64,000 nt of DNA from contig JAADEY010000017.1 of NCBI GenBank assembly GCA_013153145.1, forward strand, positions 1 through 64,000. Reading direction: 5' to 3'. This DNA is from Thermoproteota archaeon. GTDB lineage: Archaea > Thermoproteota > Thermoprotei_A > Sulfolobales > Pyrodictiaceae. Below are positions 21,357 through 31,376 of this stretch, piece after piece (within the stretch, counting starts at the first letter, position 1; every line of letters starts with the position of its first letter). The notes under the pieces are model-generated. The model worked only from the letters and a program-made list of their open reading frames with translations. It searched no databases and was not told where the DNA came from. The position numbers were made by a program, and so were the translations under genes.

Positions 21357-24300
21357 GCACCCTCACCCTCCTATACATCTTCCATGCTATGAACACGGCT
21401 ATAACGATAGCAGCGCCTGCTATCATGTAGGGTGTCAGCCTCGCTATCTTGGTTATGAGCAGTGGCTTTAAGCGGAGGACGTAGCTCGTCTCCCTAGTCA
21501 CCTTCACTATATCGCATACCTGCATGTAGCCCTGCTTCGACGCGCAAACCCTGTACGTCCCTATGGGTAGTGACACCCTGAGCTCGCCCTTTGCAGTCGT
21601 GAACAGCCTGGTCTCGTAGATCACGTTGATGCCGCTTATGTAGACCAGTGCCTGCGGCAGAGGCTGGCCGAGGTCGTTTACTACATCCAGGTTGAATGTT
21701 ACGAGCTTCCTGGCGAGCCTCACGGAGACCTTGTACCGGTACACGGTGCCGGGTATGACTATCGTCTTCCTCGTGTAGAGGCTCGAGGTGAACTCTATCT
21801 TTATCGTCTTGGCGCGTGGGAGCAGCAGCGTCACCTGCCCGGTGCCCGGCTTTAGGTGTACGTAGACGGTGAAGTTGCCGGTGCTCACAGTCATGTCGAC
21901 GGGCGTCTTGGGGGGAGTGCCGGTGTACGCGTCGCGCAGGAGGAGGGTGACCTCTATGAAGCCCCTCTCAAGTATCAGCGTTATCCGTGTCGGCCCCGTG
22001 ACCTCCACGGTCTTCTCCAAGGGGTAGTAGGGCTCGACCGGTATCCCGGTGAGCTTGTCAACGAGCATCTTCGCGGGCCTGACCTCTATGTAGTGCTTGC
22101 CTGCTGGGAGCTCGAAGGTGACTGTGAAGTTGTGGGCGCCGCCCGGCACGCTTGCCTTCGGCGAGCCGTCCACGAGGACTAGGAGCGGTACTATTATCGG
22201 TGCCTTCGCCGAAGCTTCTACGAGGCTGACTGAGACCGGGAACGTCTTCGGCTTGAGTGTTATCCATGCAGTCGTCGTTGTACTATGGTGCTCCACCCTT
22301 ATGCAGTTCCTCTGGAGCACGGGGCTCTCGGCGCATATGTGGTATGTGCCGTAGACTAGGCCTGCGAGGCTGAAGCTAGTCTCCGTGAGCCTCCTCGAGA
22401 TGTGGAGGCCGGCTGGCCCAGTTATGTTGACGTCCACCGGTATCTTCTTGACGAGCTCTACTGGTGCGAGCAGCTCTACCCTCAGCACGCCGGTGCCCCT
22501 CTTGAGGTACGCGTCTATCGTCGTGTTCTCAGCCAGGACGATGTAGGCTGTGTACGGCATGTATAGTGGTGGCTGCGTGGCGGGCTCGATGTCTATCTTG
22601 TAGTTGCCGTATGGGAGTATCGCTGTAGTGTTGGGGTGCGTGGCGTTGACCTCTGCACGGAACCTCGTCACACCGAAGCTATCCTGTATGGTTACCCTGA
22701 GGGGCTGCAGCAGCCTGGAGCCGAGCTCGTCGAACACCCTTATGTCCAGCCTGAACCTCCTCACACTCACGTTTAGCAGTAGGAGTGTGCTCGGCTTATC
22801 TATGGCGACCCTCACGCACTCCGGCACTATTAGTGGGGCGGTGTAGCATACGGTGTAGTTGCCGTAGCGTAGGTTGCTCAGCGTCAGTCCCTCGAGGGGC
22901 TTGGTGAGCACGGTGACGTAGTGGTATACTGGGCCGGTTACATTCACTGTTAGTGGTATCTTCTTGAGCACGTCGAGCCTCTTGGACGTGAACTTGAGCT
23001 CCAGGGATCCCAGGAGCGGCTTGAAGACAACCTTCTCCTCGGGCTCCCTAAGCGTGACGTTCACGCACGGCTGGTCGACGATCACCCCGCGTATACACAC
23101 GGTATAGTTGCTGTAGGGGAGCTTGCTGAAGACCACGCTCGCGGCCCCGGTGAGGTTGGCGCTCCTCCTTATGCCGAGCTCCCTCGAGACAAGAGTTATG
23201 GTCGTGTTAACGCCCTCCATGACCCCCTTCGGGGCCTCGATGCTGGCGGTGATGGAGCCACGGTACCTCACCATGATCATCCTCACCGTCGCGTTGGGGT
23301 GCAGCCAGTCGAGGAGCACGGTCTCGTTGACCGGCTCGTAGTATGGGTTCAGGGGCTCGGCTGACACGCTGTAGTTGCCCGGGGGCAGCATCAGCTCCGC
23401 CTTGGTGATGTTGGCGTAGAACGTTATATTGTAGGTGCCTGGTAGGGGCGAGGATATGGCCTCAACCACTACGGTCACGTTTGTGAGCAGGTTCTTGCCG
23501 AACTCGTCCCTCAGGCTTATCAGTAGCGGGAACCTCCTATAGCGGAGCTTGACGGTGAGCTGGGCCTCGCCTCCGGGCCTCACGGTTATCCTTGGGAGCG
23601 TCTTCGGGTACATGTTGGGGTTCGGCGGCGTAATAGTCACGTTGTAGACGCCGTACGGTATGTTCGTGAACACTGCTACGCCGTCAGCCCCGGTCTCCGC
23701 TGAGAGGGTCACGGGTACACTGGCACCCCTCGGCCCCGATATCGTTACGAGCGCCCCGCGGAGAGGCCTGCCAGCCTCATCCCTAACGACAACCTTGAGG
23801 GAGCCTGCACGGTACATGGTGAGGTTTAGGTATATGCCATCGGGGTCTAGGAGCCTGTGCAGCTTGAGGTAGTCCTCCATTATCTTCTTGGCAGCCTTAT
23901 TGAGGTTGTAGATCAGCAGGGCGTCGCTCCCACGGGCGAGGCCGAGCACGGTGAGCCCATTATTCACCCAGAACGTCTCGGCCCCACCGCTCCAGGACGG
24001 CTTGAAGCCTAGGCTCGTCGAGAACCTCAGCATAGGTATGAGCGGCACAGTCCTATTGATGTAGCCCAGCAAGTGTATCGAGCCGTCCTCGGTGAGCGCC
24101 ACCAGTACGAGGCCGGGGGCGCCCGGCGGCTTCACAAGCCTCGCCTTGACGAGCGGGGCTGGGAGCACGTAGCTCCACGCGAGGCTGTAGGAGTCCGTCT
24201 TTGTATTGTATGTTAGGAGGCTTATCCTCGGCCCACCCATACACGTCGTTAGGAGTAGGCGTCCGCCGTAGAGGGGTGTCGCCTCCGGGAGCCCCTTGCT

Positions 24301-25584
24301 GCAGGGGGTGTATATGGCTAGCTTGGTGAGGCTCATAGCTCCCTCGGAGGCGTCTACGCCGTAGACCATGAGTGTGTGCCCGGCCCTCACGATGAGCGTA
24401 TACATGTGTGCGACGGCGGGCAGCATGTATGCCCTGTACAGCTCAGCGCCGCCAGGCACGGTCTCCTCGTCAACTATGGTTCTAGCCTCAGTGACTAGCC
24501 TGGTGCCGTTGACCCCGACAAGCTCTAGGAGCATGTACCTCTCATGGCCCTTGAAGGGCCTTGGTATAGTCAGCACGTTCATGAAGTCGTCCGGGTACCT
24601 CATCGTGAGCGTGAAGCTGCATGAACCATTCACATAGGTGGGGGTCAGTGCCTGCCTTATGTTGAGGTACTCGGCTCTAACAATAGACCCGGTAACCGGC
24701 TCCCTGTACTCTATGTAGGCGGTGACGTTCAGTGGTAGTGGTGCGAGGAGCTTGGGGAATGAGAGCGTCCCATTGGAGTCCGTTACACCCGTTAGGCTGA
24801 GCCTCAGCACGCGGTTGAGGGCTGACTGTGCAAGGAACAGGTACACCTTCACCCCGCTGAAGGCCTGCCACTTGTTGCTCGTCGTGTTGTAGAATAGGAG
24901 CTTCACCCTTAGACTGCAGGGCATGGACTCGAGCATGAACACCTTGTCGGCGCCGGTTGCGAGGCTCGAGAGCGGCAGGGTGTAGTTCATTACCGGCGCT
25001 ATCGACTCTATCGGTACAGCAAGCCTATGCACCGGTACAGCTGTGTCGCTCACCGGGCCCGGCGTGTATACGCTCAGCAGGTTCCCGTGGTAGTCGAAGA
25101 GGTAGAGGGCCTCGGAGCCCGCGTAGCTGCTCTCGACTATAATGTGGCTGGGTGTGAGGTGGAGGAGCTTCACGGGCCCCTCGACGGCATGTATGTATAA
25201 TGGGGCCAGGCTATGGTTGAGCGCAAGTACAAGCACCTCTCCCCGATCCGTGCCGAAGCCGGCCAGGAGGCCCCCACGGCTGGGCGTGTAGGATACGGCG
25301 GTGAGTCTCCCGGTGAGCGGGTAGGTGTAGCCGAGATAGTCTCCGAAGACGTCGTAGAGGCTGATAACAGTCCCCGAGCCCGAAGACCCTATACCGACCA
25401 CAACCCTGTCAAACGGGTCGTACAGCGTCCTCGCCACGGGTTTGGCGAGCTTTACCTCCACTATAACGGGCCCAGGCATTGAGAAGTAGTCATACGGCTT
25501 CGGGGCGACGGCGGCTGCGGCCGCGGCGGAGACAACCGCCACGGCCAACACGCCGGCAATCAATAGGAGCCTCCATGCGTCCAT
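21325..25584 (-). CDS. Giant cell-surface protein with beta-propeller and repeated beta-sandwich domains
   Basis: A 1419-residue exported protein. Residues 1-27 are a signal peptide ending in an Ala-rich stretch; about 1383-1405 is a C-terminal membrane helix followed by a short basic cytoplasmic tail. Residues about 50-580 look like propeller repeats. From about 595 to 1380 there are roughly nine carboxypeptidase-regulatory/CnaB-like domains, each with a xxGNYTVxxxP-type strand. Four domains carry an identical C-x9-C pair (around residues 829, 912, 1082 and 1345), likely disulfides. Many N-glycosylation sequons occur. Its stop overlaps the pilin-like gene, so an adhesin, stalk or filament-capping role is inferred. 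Confidence 0.7.
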   Translation of the reverse strand: MDAWRLLLIAGVLAVAVVSAAAAAAVAPKPYDYFSMPGPVIVEVKLAKPVARTLYDPFDRVVVGIGSSGSGTVISLYDVFGDYLGYTYPLTGRLTAVSYTPSRGGLLAGFGTDRGEVLVLALNHSLAPLYIHAVEGPVKLLHLTPSHIIVESSYAGSEALYLFDYHGNLLSVYTPGPVSDTAVPVHRLAVPIESIAPVMNYTLPLSSLATGADKVFMLESMPCSLRVKLLFYNTTSNKWQAFSGVKVYLFLAQSALNRVLRLSLTGVTDSNGTLSFPKLLAPLPLNVTAYIEYREPVTGSIVRAEYLNIRQALTPTYVNGSCSFTLTMRYPDDFMNVLTIPRPFKGHERYMLLELVGVNGTRLVTEARTIVDEETVPGGAELYRAYMLPAVAHMYTLIVRAGHTLMVYGVDASEGAMSLTKLAIYTPCSKGLPEATPLYGGRLLLTTCMGGPRISLLTYNTKTDSYSLAWSYVLPAPLVKARLVKPPGAPGLVLVALTEDGSIHLLGYINRTVPLIPMLRFSTSLGFKPSWSGGAETFWVNNGLTVLGLARGSDALLIYNLNKAAKKIMEDYLKLHRLLDPDGIYLNLTMYRAGSLKVVVRDEAGRPLRGALVTISGPRGASVPVTLSAETGADGVAVFTNIPYGVYNVTITPPNPNMYPKTLPRITVRPGGEAQLTVKLRYRRFPLLISLRDEFGKNLLTNVTVVVEAISSPLPGTYNITFYANITKAELMLPPGNYSVSAEPLNPYYEPVNETVLLDWLHPNATVRMIMVRYRGSITASIEAPKGVMEGVNTTITLVSRELGIRRSANLTGAASVVFSKLPYSNYTVCIRGVIVDQPCVNVTLREPEEKVVFKPLLGSLELKFTSKRLDVLKKIPLTVNVTGPVYHYVTVLTKPLEGLTLSNLRYGNYTVCYTAPLIVPECVRVAIDKPSTLLLLNVSVRRFRLDIRVFDELGSRLLQPLRVTIQDSFGVTRFRAEVNATHPNTTAILPYGNYKIDIEPATQPPLYMPYTAYIVLAENTTIDAYLKRGTGVLRVELLAPVELVKKIPVDVNITGPAGLHISRRLTETSFSLAGLVYGTYHICAESPVLQRNCIRVEHHSTTTTAWITLKPKTFPVSVSLVEASAKAPIIVPLLVLVDGSPKASVPGGAHNFTVTFELPAGKHYIEVRPAKMLVDKLTGIPVEPYYPLEKTVEVTGPTRITLILERGFIEVTLLLRDAYTGTPPKTPVDMTVSTGNFTVYVHLKPGTGQVTLLLPRAKTIKIEFTSSLYTRKTIVIPGTVYRYKVSVRLARKLVTFNLDVVNDLGQPLPQALVYISGINVIYETRLFTTAKGELRVSLPIGTYRVCASKQGYMQVCDIVKVTRETSYVLRLKPLLITKIARLTPYMIAGAAIVIAVFIAWKMYRRVRVLAEEVTGEVF

Positions 25585-25617
25585 GACACGACCCTCCTAC
25601 AGCTAATTACAGCACCC

Positions 25618-25625
25618 TAATTATA
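25618..25625 (-). promoter_or_regulatory. TATA box for the giant surface-protein gene
   Basis: On the minus strand TATAATTA, about 38 nt before the ATG at 25584. Confidence 0.5.
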
Positions 25626-25678
25626 GCAGGCGGAGCCCAGGCCTTCAAAACCTTAATGCCTTGCGGGAGGCGAGCCAA

Positions 25679-25686
25679 GTATATAG
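25679..25686 (+). promoter_or_regulatory. TATA box for the pilus ATPase gene
   Basis: GTATATAG; predicted start near 25710 gives a leader of about 50 nt before GTG 25759. Confidence 0.5.
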
Positions 25687-25758
25687 CATCCAGCCGCAAC
25701 CTACACGATGGGACAGTGAGTACTCGGCATGTCAGCCACCTGGTAGAGGTGCTGTGCT

Positions 25759-27366
25759 GTGCCGGGGAAGGGGTCTGCTAAGAGTATAGAGGCGCTGCTC
25801 GACGAGTACATAGGCAGCGAGATCGAGGAGTACTTGAAGCTCCGTGAGGAGAAGATGACGTTCATAGAGATACCGCCGGAAGCCGAGATCATGGAGATCA
25901 AGGACCTCTACAAGCCGTGGGCGAGGGCGGTCATCATAAGGGATCCGACCACCGGCGCCCTCAAGTACATCGTCGACGAGATACCCTTGACGCAGCTCGA
26001 GAGAAGGGTGGTTAAGAGACTGATAGACATGCTGTACTGGCAGATGGAGCCCCCGCCGAGCGGCGTCGATGTGAGGGACTATGTGGAGGCCGAGGTCAAG
26101 AGGCTCATAGCCCTATACGGCCTCAAGAGGCTCGGTAGGAGGGTTAAGTGGAGTAAGATACTCTACTACATACTCCGCGACACGGTCGGCTACGGGCCCC
26201 TAGACCCCCTCATGCGCGACCCCGATATAGAGGATATATCATGCGTCGGGCCCGGCCGCCCGATATACGTCTGGGTTAGGCCATACGAGTATGTCCCGAC
26301 AAACGTCATATTCTACGACCCGGAGGAGCTGGACGACTTCATAGTCAAGCTCGCCCATAAGGCCGGGAAGCACGTCTCAGTGGCGAGCCCGATAGTGGAC
26401 GCGATACTCCCCGGCGGACACCGTCTAGCAGCCACGTTCAGGAAGGAGGTCTCAGTGGCCGGCTCCACCTTCACGATCCGTAAGTTCAGGGAGGAGCCCC
26501 TCACGATCATAGACCTCATACGCTGGGGCACCCTAAGCCCCGAGCTAGCCGCCTACCTCTGGCTAGTCATAGAGAACAAGCTCACAGCCCTCATCCTGGG
26601 AGTGACCGGCGCGGGTAAGACAAGCCTCCTAAACGCCCTAGCAACACTCCTCCGCCCGACAACGAAGGTCGTCACGATAGAGGATACCCCGGAGCTCAAG
26701 CTCCCCCTGGAGAACTGGGTTCAGCTAGTCTCCAGGCCCTCCCACGGCATAGGCCCCTACAAGGTTGGCGAGATAACCCTCTTCGACCTCGTCAAGCTAT
26801 CGCTTAGGTATAGGCCCGACGTGATAATAGTCGGTGAGGTGCGTGGCGAGGAGGCCTACGTCCTATTCCAGGCGATGGCGACCGGGCATGGAGGCATGAC
26901 CACGATGCACGCCGAGGACATAAGCGCGGCCGTCAAGAGGCTGACATCACCGCCGATGAACATACCGGAGAGCTACATACCGCTGGCGAGCCTCGCAATG
27001 GTCATCAGGAGGGTTAGGCTGCCCGGAGCAGAGATAGTTGCCAGGAGAGTTGCAAAGGTATGGGAGATAAGGGGCCCCAATGACTTCTTCACGGTTGCAG
27101 AGTGGAAGCCGGCCATAGACGCCTTCGAGATAAGGGTTGAGGACAGCCAGCTTCTGAAATCAATAGCGGAGATGCTCGGCAAGGACACCGTATGGATATT
27201 CGACGAGATAGCCAAGAGGACAACGGTTCTAACATGGATGGCTGTGAAGAAGATAACCAGGTATAGGGATGTAGCGAAGCACGTGCAGAAGTACTACGCG
27301 AAGCCAGACCTAATGTATAGGACGGCGCTCGAGGAGCTCAAGCAGCTCAGGGAGGCCGAGGCCTAA
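25759..27366 (+). CDS. Type IV pilus / secretion ATPase (GspE/ArlI superfamily)
   Basis: A 535-residue hexameric secretion ATPase that powers filament assembly. Motifs are Walker A GVTGAGKTS (about 278-286), the Asp box VVTIEDTPELKLP, Walker B VIIVGEVRGEEAY (about 354-367) and the His box GHGGMTTMHAED. The N-terminal domain (about 1-200) and the string VGYGPLDPLMRDPDIEDISCVGPGRP match the archaeal ArlI/UpsE/AapE-type group. No archaellin, arlB cluster or arlH is here, so a pilus rather than an archaellum is more likely. GTG start follows GAGGTG by 7 nt. The membrane partner starts 13 nt downstream. Confidence 0.92.
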   Translation: MPGKGSAKSIEALLDEYIGSEIEEYLKLREEKMTFIEIPPEAEIMEIKDLYKPWARAVIIRDPTTGALKYIVDEIPLTQLERRVVKRLIDMLYWQMEPPPSGVDVRDYVEAEVKRLIALYGLKRLGRRVKWSKILYYILRDTVGYGPLDPLMRDPDIEDISCVGPGRPIYVWVRPYEYVPTNVIFYDPEELDDFIVKLAHKAGKHVSVASPIVDAILPGGHRLAATFRKEVSVAGSTFTIRKFREEPLTIIDLIRWGTLSPELAAYLWLVIENKLTALILGVTGAGKTSLLNALATLLRPTTKVVTIEDTPELKLPLENWVQLVSRPSHGIGPYKVGEITLFDLVKLSLRYRPDVIIVGEVRGEEAYVLFQAMATGHGGMTTMHAEDISAAVKRLTSPPMNIPESYIPLASLAMVIRRVRLPGAEIVARRVAKVWEIRGPNDFFTVAEWKPAIDAFEIRVEDSQLLKSIAEMLGKDTVWIFDEIAKRTTVLTWMAVKKITRYRDVAKHVQKYYAKPDLMYRTALEELKQLREAEA

Positions 27367-27379
27367 GGAGGGGAGGGCT

Positions 27380-29236
27380 GTGGCGCTGGCTGTTAGGGCT
27401 AGGCTTAGGAAGCCGAGGCTAGGCGAGCTACTCGACGCGCTCGCGCTCCAGATCTTCGGTAAATGGGCTACAGCGCTTGCTAGGAGCCTCGAGCTAAGGG
27501 ATATGCTGGAGAAGGCTGGCATCCTCGTAGACCCCGTAGTCTATGCCGCCAGGATGCTCCTCTACACTACAGCCATGGCCTTCGTGGCAGCCATAAGCAT
27601 GGTTATCGTCGCGCTCCTACCGGTAGGCCTCGTCTTCAAGGTGCTCGGCCTCCTCGCGCTCGCATTCCTCCCCATAGGGATATTCATGTCGTTCATGATG
27701 AGGGTGATGAACAGGGTTCAGGCGAGGAAGAGGGGGACCGAGGAGGAGCTGCCATACCTAGCACTATACATGAGCGTAATGGCCCTCGGCGGCGTAAGCC
27801 CCATGGCGGTCTTCGAGAGGATAGCGAGGAGCAGGGTGTTTAGGGCGATAAGGGATGAGGCCGCCAGGATAATCCGTAACATAAAGGTCTTCGGCCTAGA
27901 CCCCCTCTCAGCCCTCGAGAGGAACGCGAGGACGCACCCCTCCAGGGCCTACAAGAACTTCATCTTCGGCTACACGACGACCGTCAGGGTTGGCGGTGAC
28001 GTGGCCCACTACCTCATAGTCCAGACCAGGGAGATAATAAAGAGGAAGGCTGGCGAGCTCGAGACCGTCGTTAACAGGGTGTCGGTGTTCGTCGAGATGT
28101 ATATATCGGTTGCAGTCATAGCCACGCTGACTCTCTACGCATTCTTCATAGTTGGCTCGTACTTCAAGTCGATAGGCATGACGGGGCCGGCCTCCGGCAT
28201 ATTCCTACTATACGGCTACGTCTTCCTACCACTCTTCAACCTCATGGCGATATTCCTGGTGCATAAGAGCCTCCCCGAGACGAGCAGGCCGATAAAGCTA
28301 CCATACCTCTACATACCGGTCACACTCATACCGGCACTGATAGCCGTCGTCGCGATACTCTACTCCCTCGGCGCGATACACAGCCTACTGACACTACACC
28401 TCACCATAAGAAGCATCGTCTACGCCGAGGCGGCCATAGCGGCGGTGCTAATACCCTCCTCGCTCGGCCCAGCGGTGATGTTCTACAAGATCATGAGGAG
28501 GGAGAAGAAGCTCCCCAGGAAGCTCGCAGACTTCCTCCACGACGTCGCAGAGGCCAGGAAGACCGGGCTGAGCCCAGAGAAGAGCATCATAGTAGCAGCC
28601 CTCGGCAGGAACTACGGAGCCCTAGACCCGATAGTCAAGAAGATAGCGACAGCGCTGAACCTCGGCCTAAGCCTAGAGGCGGCGGTGCGCCGCGCCCTGC
28701 ACAGGATATACGATAAGCTCACCATAATAGCCATGAGGATACTCGTAGACTCCATAGAGGCCGGCGGCGGCACAGCCGAGCTACTAGACCTACTAGCACA
28801 GCACGCAGACGCCCTGGCAGACCTACAGGAGGAGCTGAAGAGGAAGCTCAAGACATACATAGCAATGCCCTACCTAGGCACCCTAGTCCTGGCGATCTCG
28901 GGCATACTCCTCCTCTCAATGATGCTGCAGGCAACCCACGTAGCACTACCAACCAGCGCGGGAGCAGCAGCAACCGCAGCGGCCGGGATGCTCAAGCCAC
29001 CAAACCCGCAGCAAGTACTAATGCTGACACTCATAACAGTGACAAGCATAACCATACACGCATACCTAAGCGGCCTCCTCGCAGGCAAGCTCTCAACAGG
29101 CTTCATAGCAGGCGGCTTCCTCCACGCAGCGATACAGGTGCTGATAGTCGCGCTCATAGAGATAATAGGGTATCAGACAATGCTCGTACCAGCCCTGCAG
29201 GCATTGATGAAGACGGCAGCGGCGGCGCCGCCATAG
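27380..29236 (+). CDS. Type IV pilus membrane platform protein with two T2SSF domains
   Basis: A 618-residue polytopic protein, the membrane partner of the ATPase. It contains two type II secretion F (TadC/ArlJ-like) halves, about 90-320 and 370-610, each with cytoplasmic helices followed by membrane segments; matching elements are PYLALYMSVMALGGVSPMAVFERIA in the first and KLADFLHDVAEARKTGLSPEKS in the second. Tandem F domains are the archaeal ArlJ/AapF layout. GTG 27380 follows a strong GGAGGGGAGGG site. Nearby are the divergent pilin-like and giant surface proteins, consistent with one export system. Confidence 0.88.
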   Translation: MALAVRARLRKPRLGELLDALALQIFGKWATALARSLELRDMLEKAGILVDPVVYAARMLLYTTAMAFVAAISMVIVALLPVGLVFKVLGLLALAFLPIGIFMSFMMRVMNRVQARKRGTEEELPYLALYMSVMALGGVSPMAVFERIARSRVFRAIRDEAARIIRNIKVFGLDPLSALERNARTHPSRAYKNFIFGYTTTVRVGGDVAHYLIVQTREIIKRKAGELETVVNRVSVFVEMYISVAVIATLTLYAFFIVGSYFKSIGMTGPASGIFLLYGYVFLPLFNLMAIFLVHKSLPETSRPIKLPYLYIPVTLIPALIAVVAILYSLGAIHSLLTLHLTIRSIVYAEAAIAAVLIPSSLGPAVMFYKIMRREKKLPRKLADFLHDVAEARKTGLSPEKSIIVAALGRNYGALDPIVKKIATALNLGLSLEAAVRRALHRIYDKLTIIAMRILVDSIEAGGGTAELLDLLAQHADALADLQEELKRKLKTYIAMPYLGTLVLAISGILLLSMMLQATHVALPTSAGAAATAAAGMLKPPNPQQVLMLTLITVTSITIHAYLSGLLAGKLSTGFIAGGFLHAAIQVLIVALIEIIGYQTMLVPALQALMKTAAAAPP

Positions 29237-29376
29237 CAGGGGCGGAGACTAAGGGGATTCTGTGCCGTTATCAATTAGAGTGACCACTCCCCAGTAGAGA
29301 CGACTAGGCCTCTCCCCCGTCCCTCGCCCTCCCAGGTTCACCCCTGCACGCCGTATGCACGTGGAGGAGGTGGTGT

Positions 29377-30120
29377 TTGGAGCCTCCTAGGCCGGATGTG
29401 GGTAGTGCTGTGGCGGCGGCGGCCGTAACGGCCCTAGTATACTTCTTCTCCGGGAGCGTCTCGGCCAGCATAGCCGCGGCCATAATGGTCTTCATGATAG
29501 CTATACCGGTCCTCCTAGCCTGGAGGACGTATAGGCTGCTCGCCAACATAGAGATAGAGGCTAAGAGGATAGAGGTTCTCTACGAGTGGATGCTCGTCGT
29601 CGGGAAGAGGGTGGGTGTGAATGGGGGGATAGCACTCCTCTACCTCATAAGGAGGCCGACGGGGATACAGGCTGTCCAGATAGGTGGTGCGCCGCTTCGC
29701 GCGGAGGCTGCTGCGCTTGTGCCGCTCCTCTACAAGCTGGTGTGGTTCGGCGACCCCGTGGCGGCTAGGAGGGATAATACGAGCTACATACTCTTCCCGA
29801 GCCTCCTGGCCCACCGGCTAAGCATGAGGGTGTCGAGGACTACTAATGGGAAGCCGGTGCTGGAGGTGAGGGACGAGGGGGATGCCAGGATAGTCTACAA
29901 GCTGATAAGGGTGATGATAGAGTCGAAGGGGCAGAGGCTCCCCAGGACGCTCACAGCCTACGCGGCGACGAAGGCGTTCCTCCGCCTCTTCATGGACGGC
30001 CTGCTGAGGGTGAAGGCGAGCCTACTAGAAGAGCTTGACAAGGTGCTGCCGGCGGAGCCGCCGTGGGTGAGGTGGAGGGTGAAGAAGCAGCTCGCCGCGG
30101 AGACGCCCCTCTCAGCCTAG
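29377..30120 (+). CDS. Membrane-anchored protein of unknown function
   Basis: A 247-residue protein with two membrane segments near the start (about 9-28 and 30-50) and a 190-residue cytoplasmic, basic domain rich in Arg/Lys helices. No known domain recognised. TTG 29377 has GGAGGTGG about 7 nt upstream; the initial codons give MEPPRPDVG. It follows the pilus platform gene by 140 nt in the same direction and could be part of that locus, but the gap means it may have its own promoter. It overlaps the convergent DUF1611 gene by 9 nt. Confidence 0.6.
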   Translation: MEPPRPDVGSAVAAAAVTALVYFFSGSVSASIAAAIMVFMIAIPVLLAWRTYRLLANIEIEAKRIEVLYEWMLVVGKRVGVNGGIALLYLIRRPTGIQAVQIGGAPLRAEAAALVPLLYKLVWFGDPVAARRDNTSYILFPSLLAHRLSMRVSRTTNGKPVLEVRDEGDARIVYKLIRVMIESKGQRLPRTLTAYAATKAFLRLFMDGLLRVKASLLEELDKVLPAEPPWVRWRVKKQLAAETPLSA

Positions 30121-31170
30121 TATCGAGTCGACTATCCTCGAGACGCCGTGGCGTATCGGGTCTGCGACCGGGACGCCGTAGACGCGCTCAGCCATACGCA
30201 CGGCCTCCTCGGCCTCCTCCCTGCCGAGCATATGTGTGTCCAGAGTCATCCCGGCGAGCCTGCAGCCCGGGTAGGGGTTGAGGAGCTTCAACACCTCATA
30301 CTCCAGCCTAGGGTCTGTGAGGGGCATGCGCTGGGGGAAGGCGGTCCTAGTCCTCCTCCCCGCGGCGTGCGCCAAGACTATATGGGTCGGCGATGCCCCG
30401 CGGAGTATGCCGAGCGATACATGGCCATACGCTGGGTGGGTGACGGCCGCCTGCCCCTCGACAACCACGGCCTCACACCCCTCCCTGAAAGCCTCCACTA
30501 TGTAGCCCTCCACCACCCCCGCGACGAAGTCGCTGGGGACGGCGTCGACGACCATGCCCCTAGCCCCGAGGAGCAGCATCGTCTGCCCCGTGCCTATGAG
30601 GCAGGCCCTGACACCCCTCCTCTTCAACTCGAGGTATATCTCCATGGACGCTATATTCTTCCCCGTCTCGCAGTCAGTCCCGGCGACGAGTATCCTGGGC
30701 CCAGGCGTCGAGAGCACCTCGCCGCTCCAAATCCTAAGCCTGCTCCTATCCGGCTTCCTGATATCAACGATCCTCCCCCCACCCCTCCTCGCGGCCTCAA
30801 CAGCCTCCGGGTCCTCGGAGAGGAAGTGGTGCAGCCCATTATACACGGTCATGCCTAGCTCGAGGCTCCTAATGATGTCCTTCTTCCATCCATCGGGGAT
30901 GTAGCCGCCGACGGTCGCAGCACCTATAATGAATGCCTCCGGGTCGCCGTGCAGGGCCTCCTCGAGGCTACCGACGACGGGTATCCCCCTCCTACCAACC
31001 CCGACCACGTGGCCGGCATCCTTGCCCGCATGCTCCGGGTCTATCACAGCCACTATCCTGAACCTCTCGCCTCCAGAGTATATCACTAGGTCGTTGGCGG
31101 TCTTCCCCAGCCCCGTGCCGAGGGCCCCGGGAGCATAGATGACTGCGGGCGTCTTACCCCTCCTCGTCAA
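30112..31170 (-). CDS. DUF1611 family protein (DgcN-like)
   Basis: A 352-residue protein with an N-terminal Rossmann-like domain (AVIYAPGALGTGLGKTANDL, about 10-140) and a C-terminal P-loop domain (VAGTDCETGKNIASMEIYLELK, GEVLSTPGPRILV, TGQTMLLLG). This is the DUF1611 family, found beside amino-acid epimerase genes in some genomes; enzymatic role is unresolved. The TTG at 31170 is chosen, with GGAGG 8 nt upstream and the normal family length; longer in-frame starts would add an 80-residue Pro/Arg-rich segment that overlaps the divergent gene. No epimerase gene lies nearby. Confidence 0.75.
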   Translation of the reverse strand: MTRRGKTPAVIYAPGALGTGLGKTANDLVIYSGGERFRIVAVIDPEHAGKDAGHVVGVGRRGIPVVGSLEEALHGDPEAFIIGAATVGGYIPDGWKKDIIRSLELGMTVYNGLHHFLSEDPEAVEAARRGGGRIVDIRKPDRSRLRIWSGEVLSTPGPRILVAGTDCETGKNIASMEIYLELKRRGVRACLIGTGQTMLLLGARGMVVDAVPSDFVAGVVEGYIVEAFREGCEAVVVEGQAAVTHPAYGHVSLGILRGASPTHIVLAHAAGRRTRTAFPQRMPLTDPRLEYEVLKLLNPYPGCRLAGMTLDTHMLGREEAEEAVRMAERVYGVPVADPIRHGVSRIVDSILG

Positions 31171-31376
31171 GGCGTCTTCCTCCACCAAGTCGGCCTCCAG
31201 GCTCAAGTGGTAGGGTGGGCTAACCGGGGGAGGGGGTAATAAGCGGTGGCTCCCCAGCAGCCTCCGGGGGGATTCGCTAAAATACCTCCAGCATGTGATT
31301 AGGAGCCATGTGAAGAGCGTGGGTAGCCCCTGCCGGGACGCCTCCTCTAGGTGTGGGTGAGAGGTGCGGGATAGCC

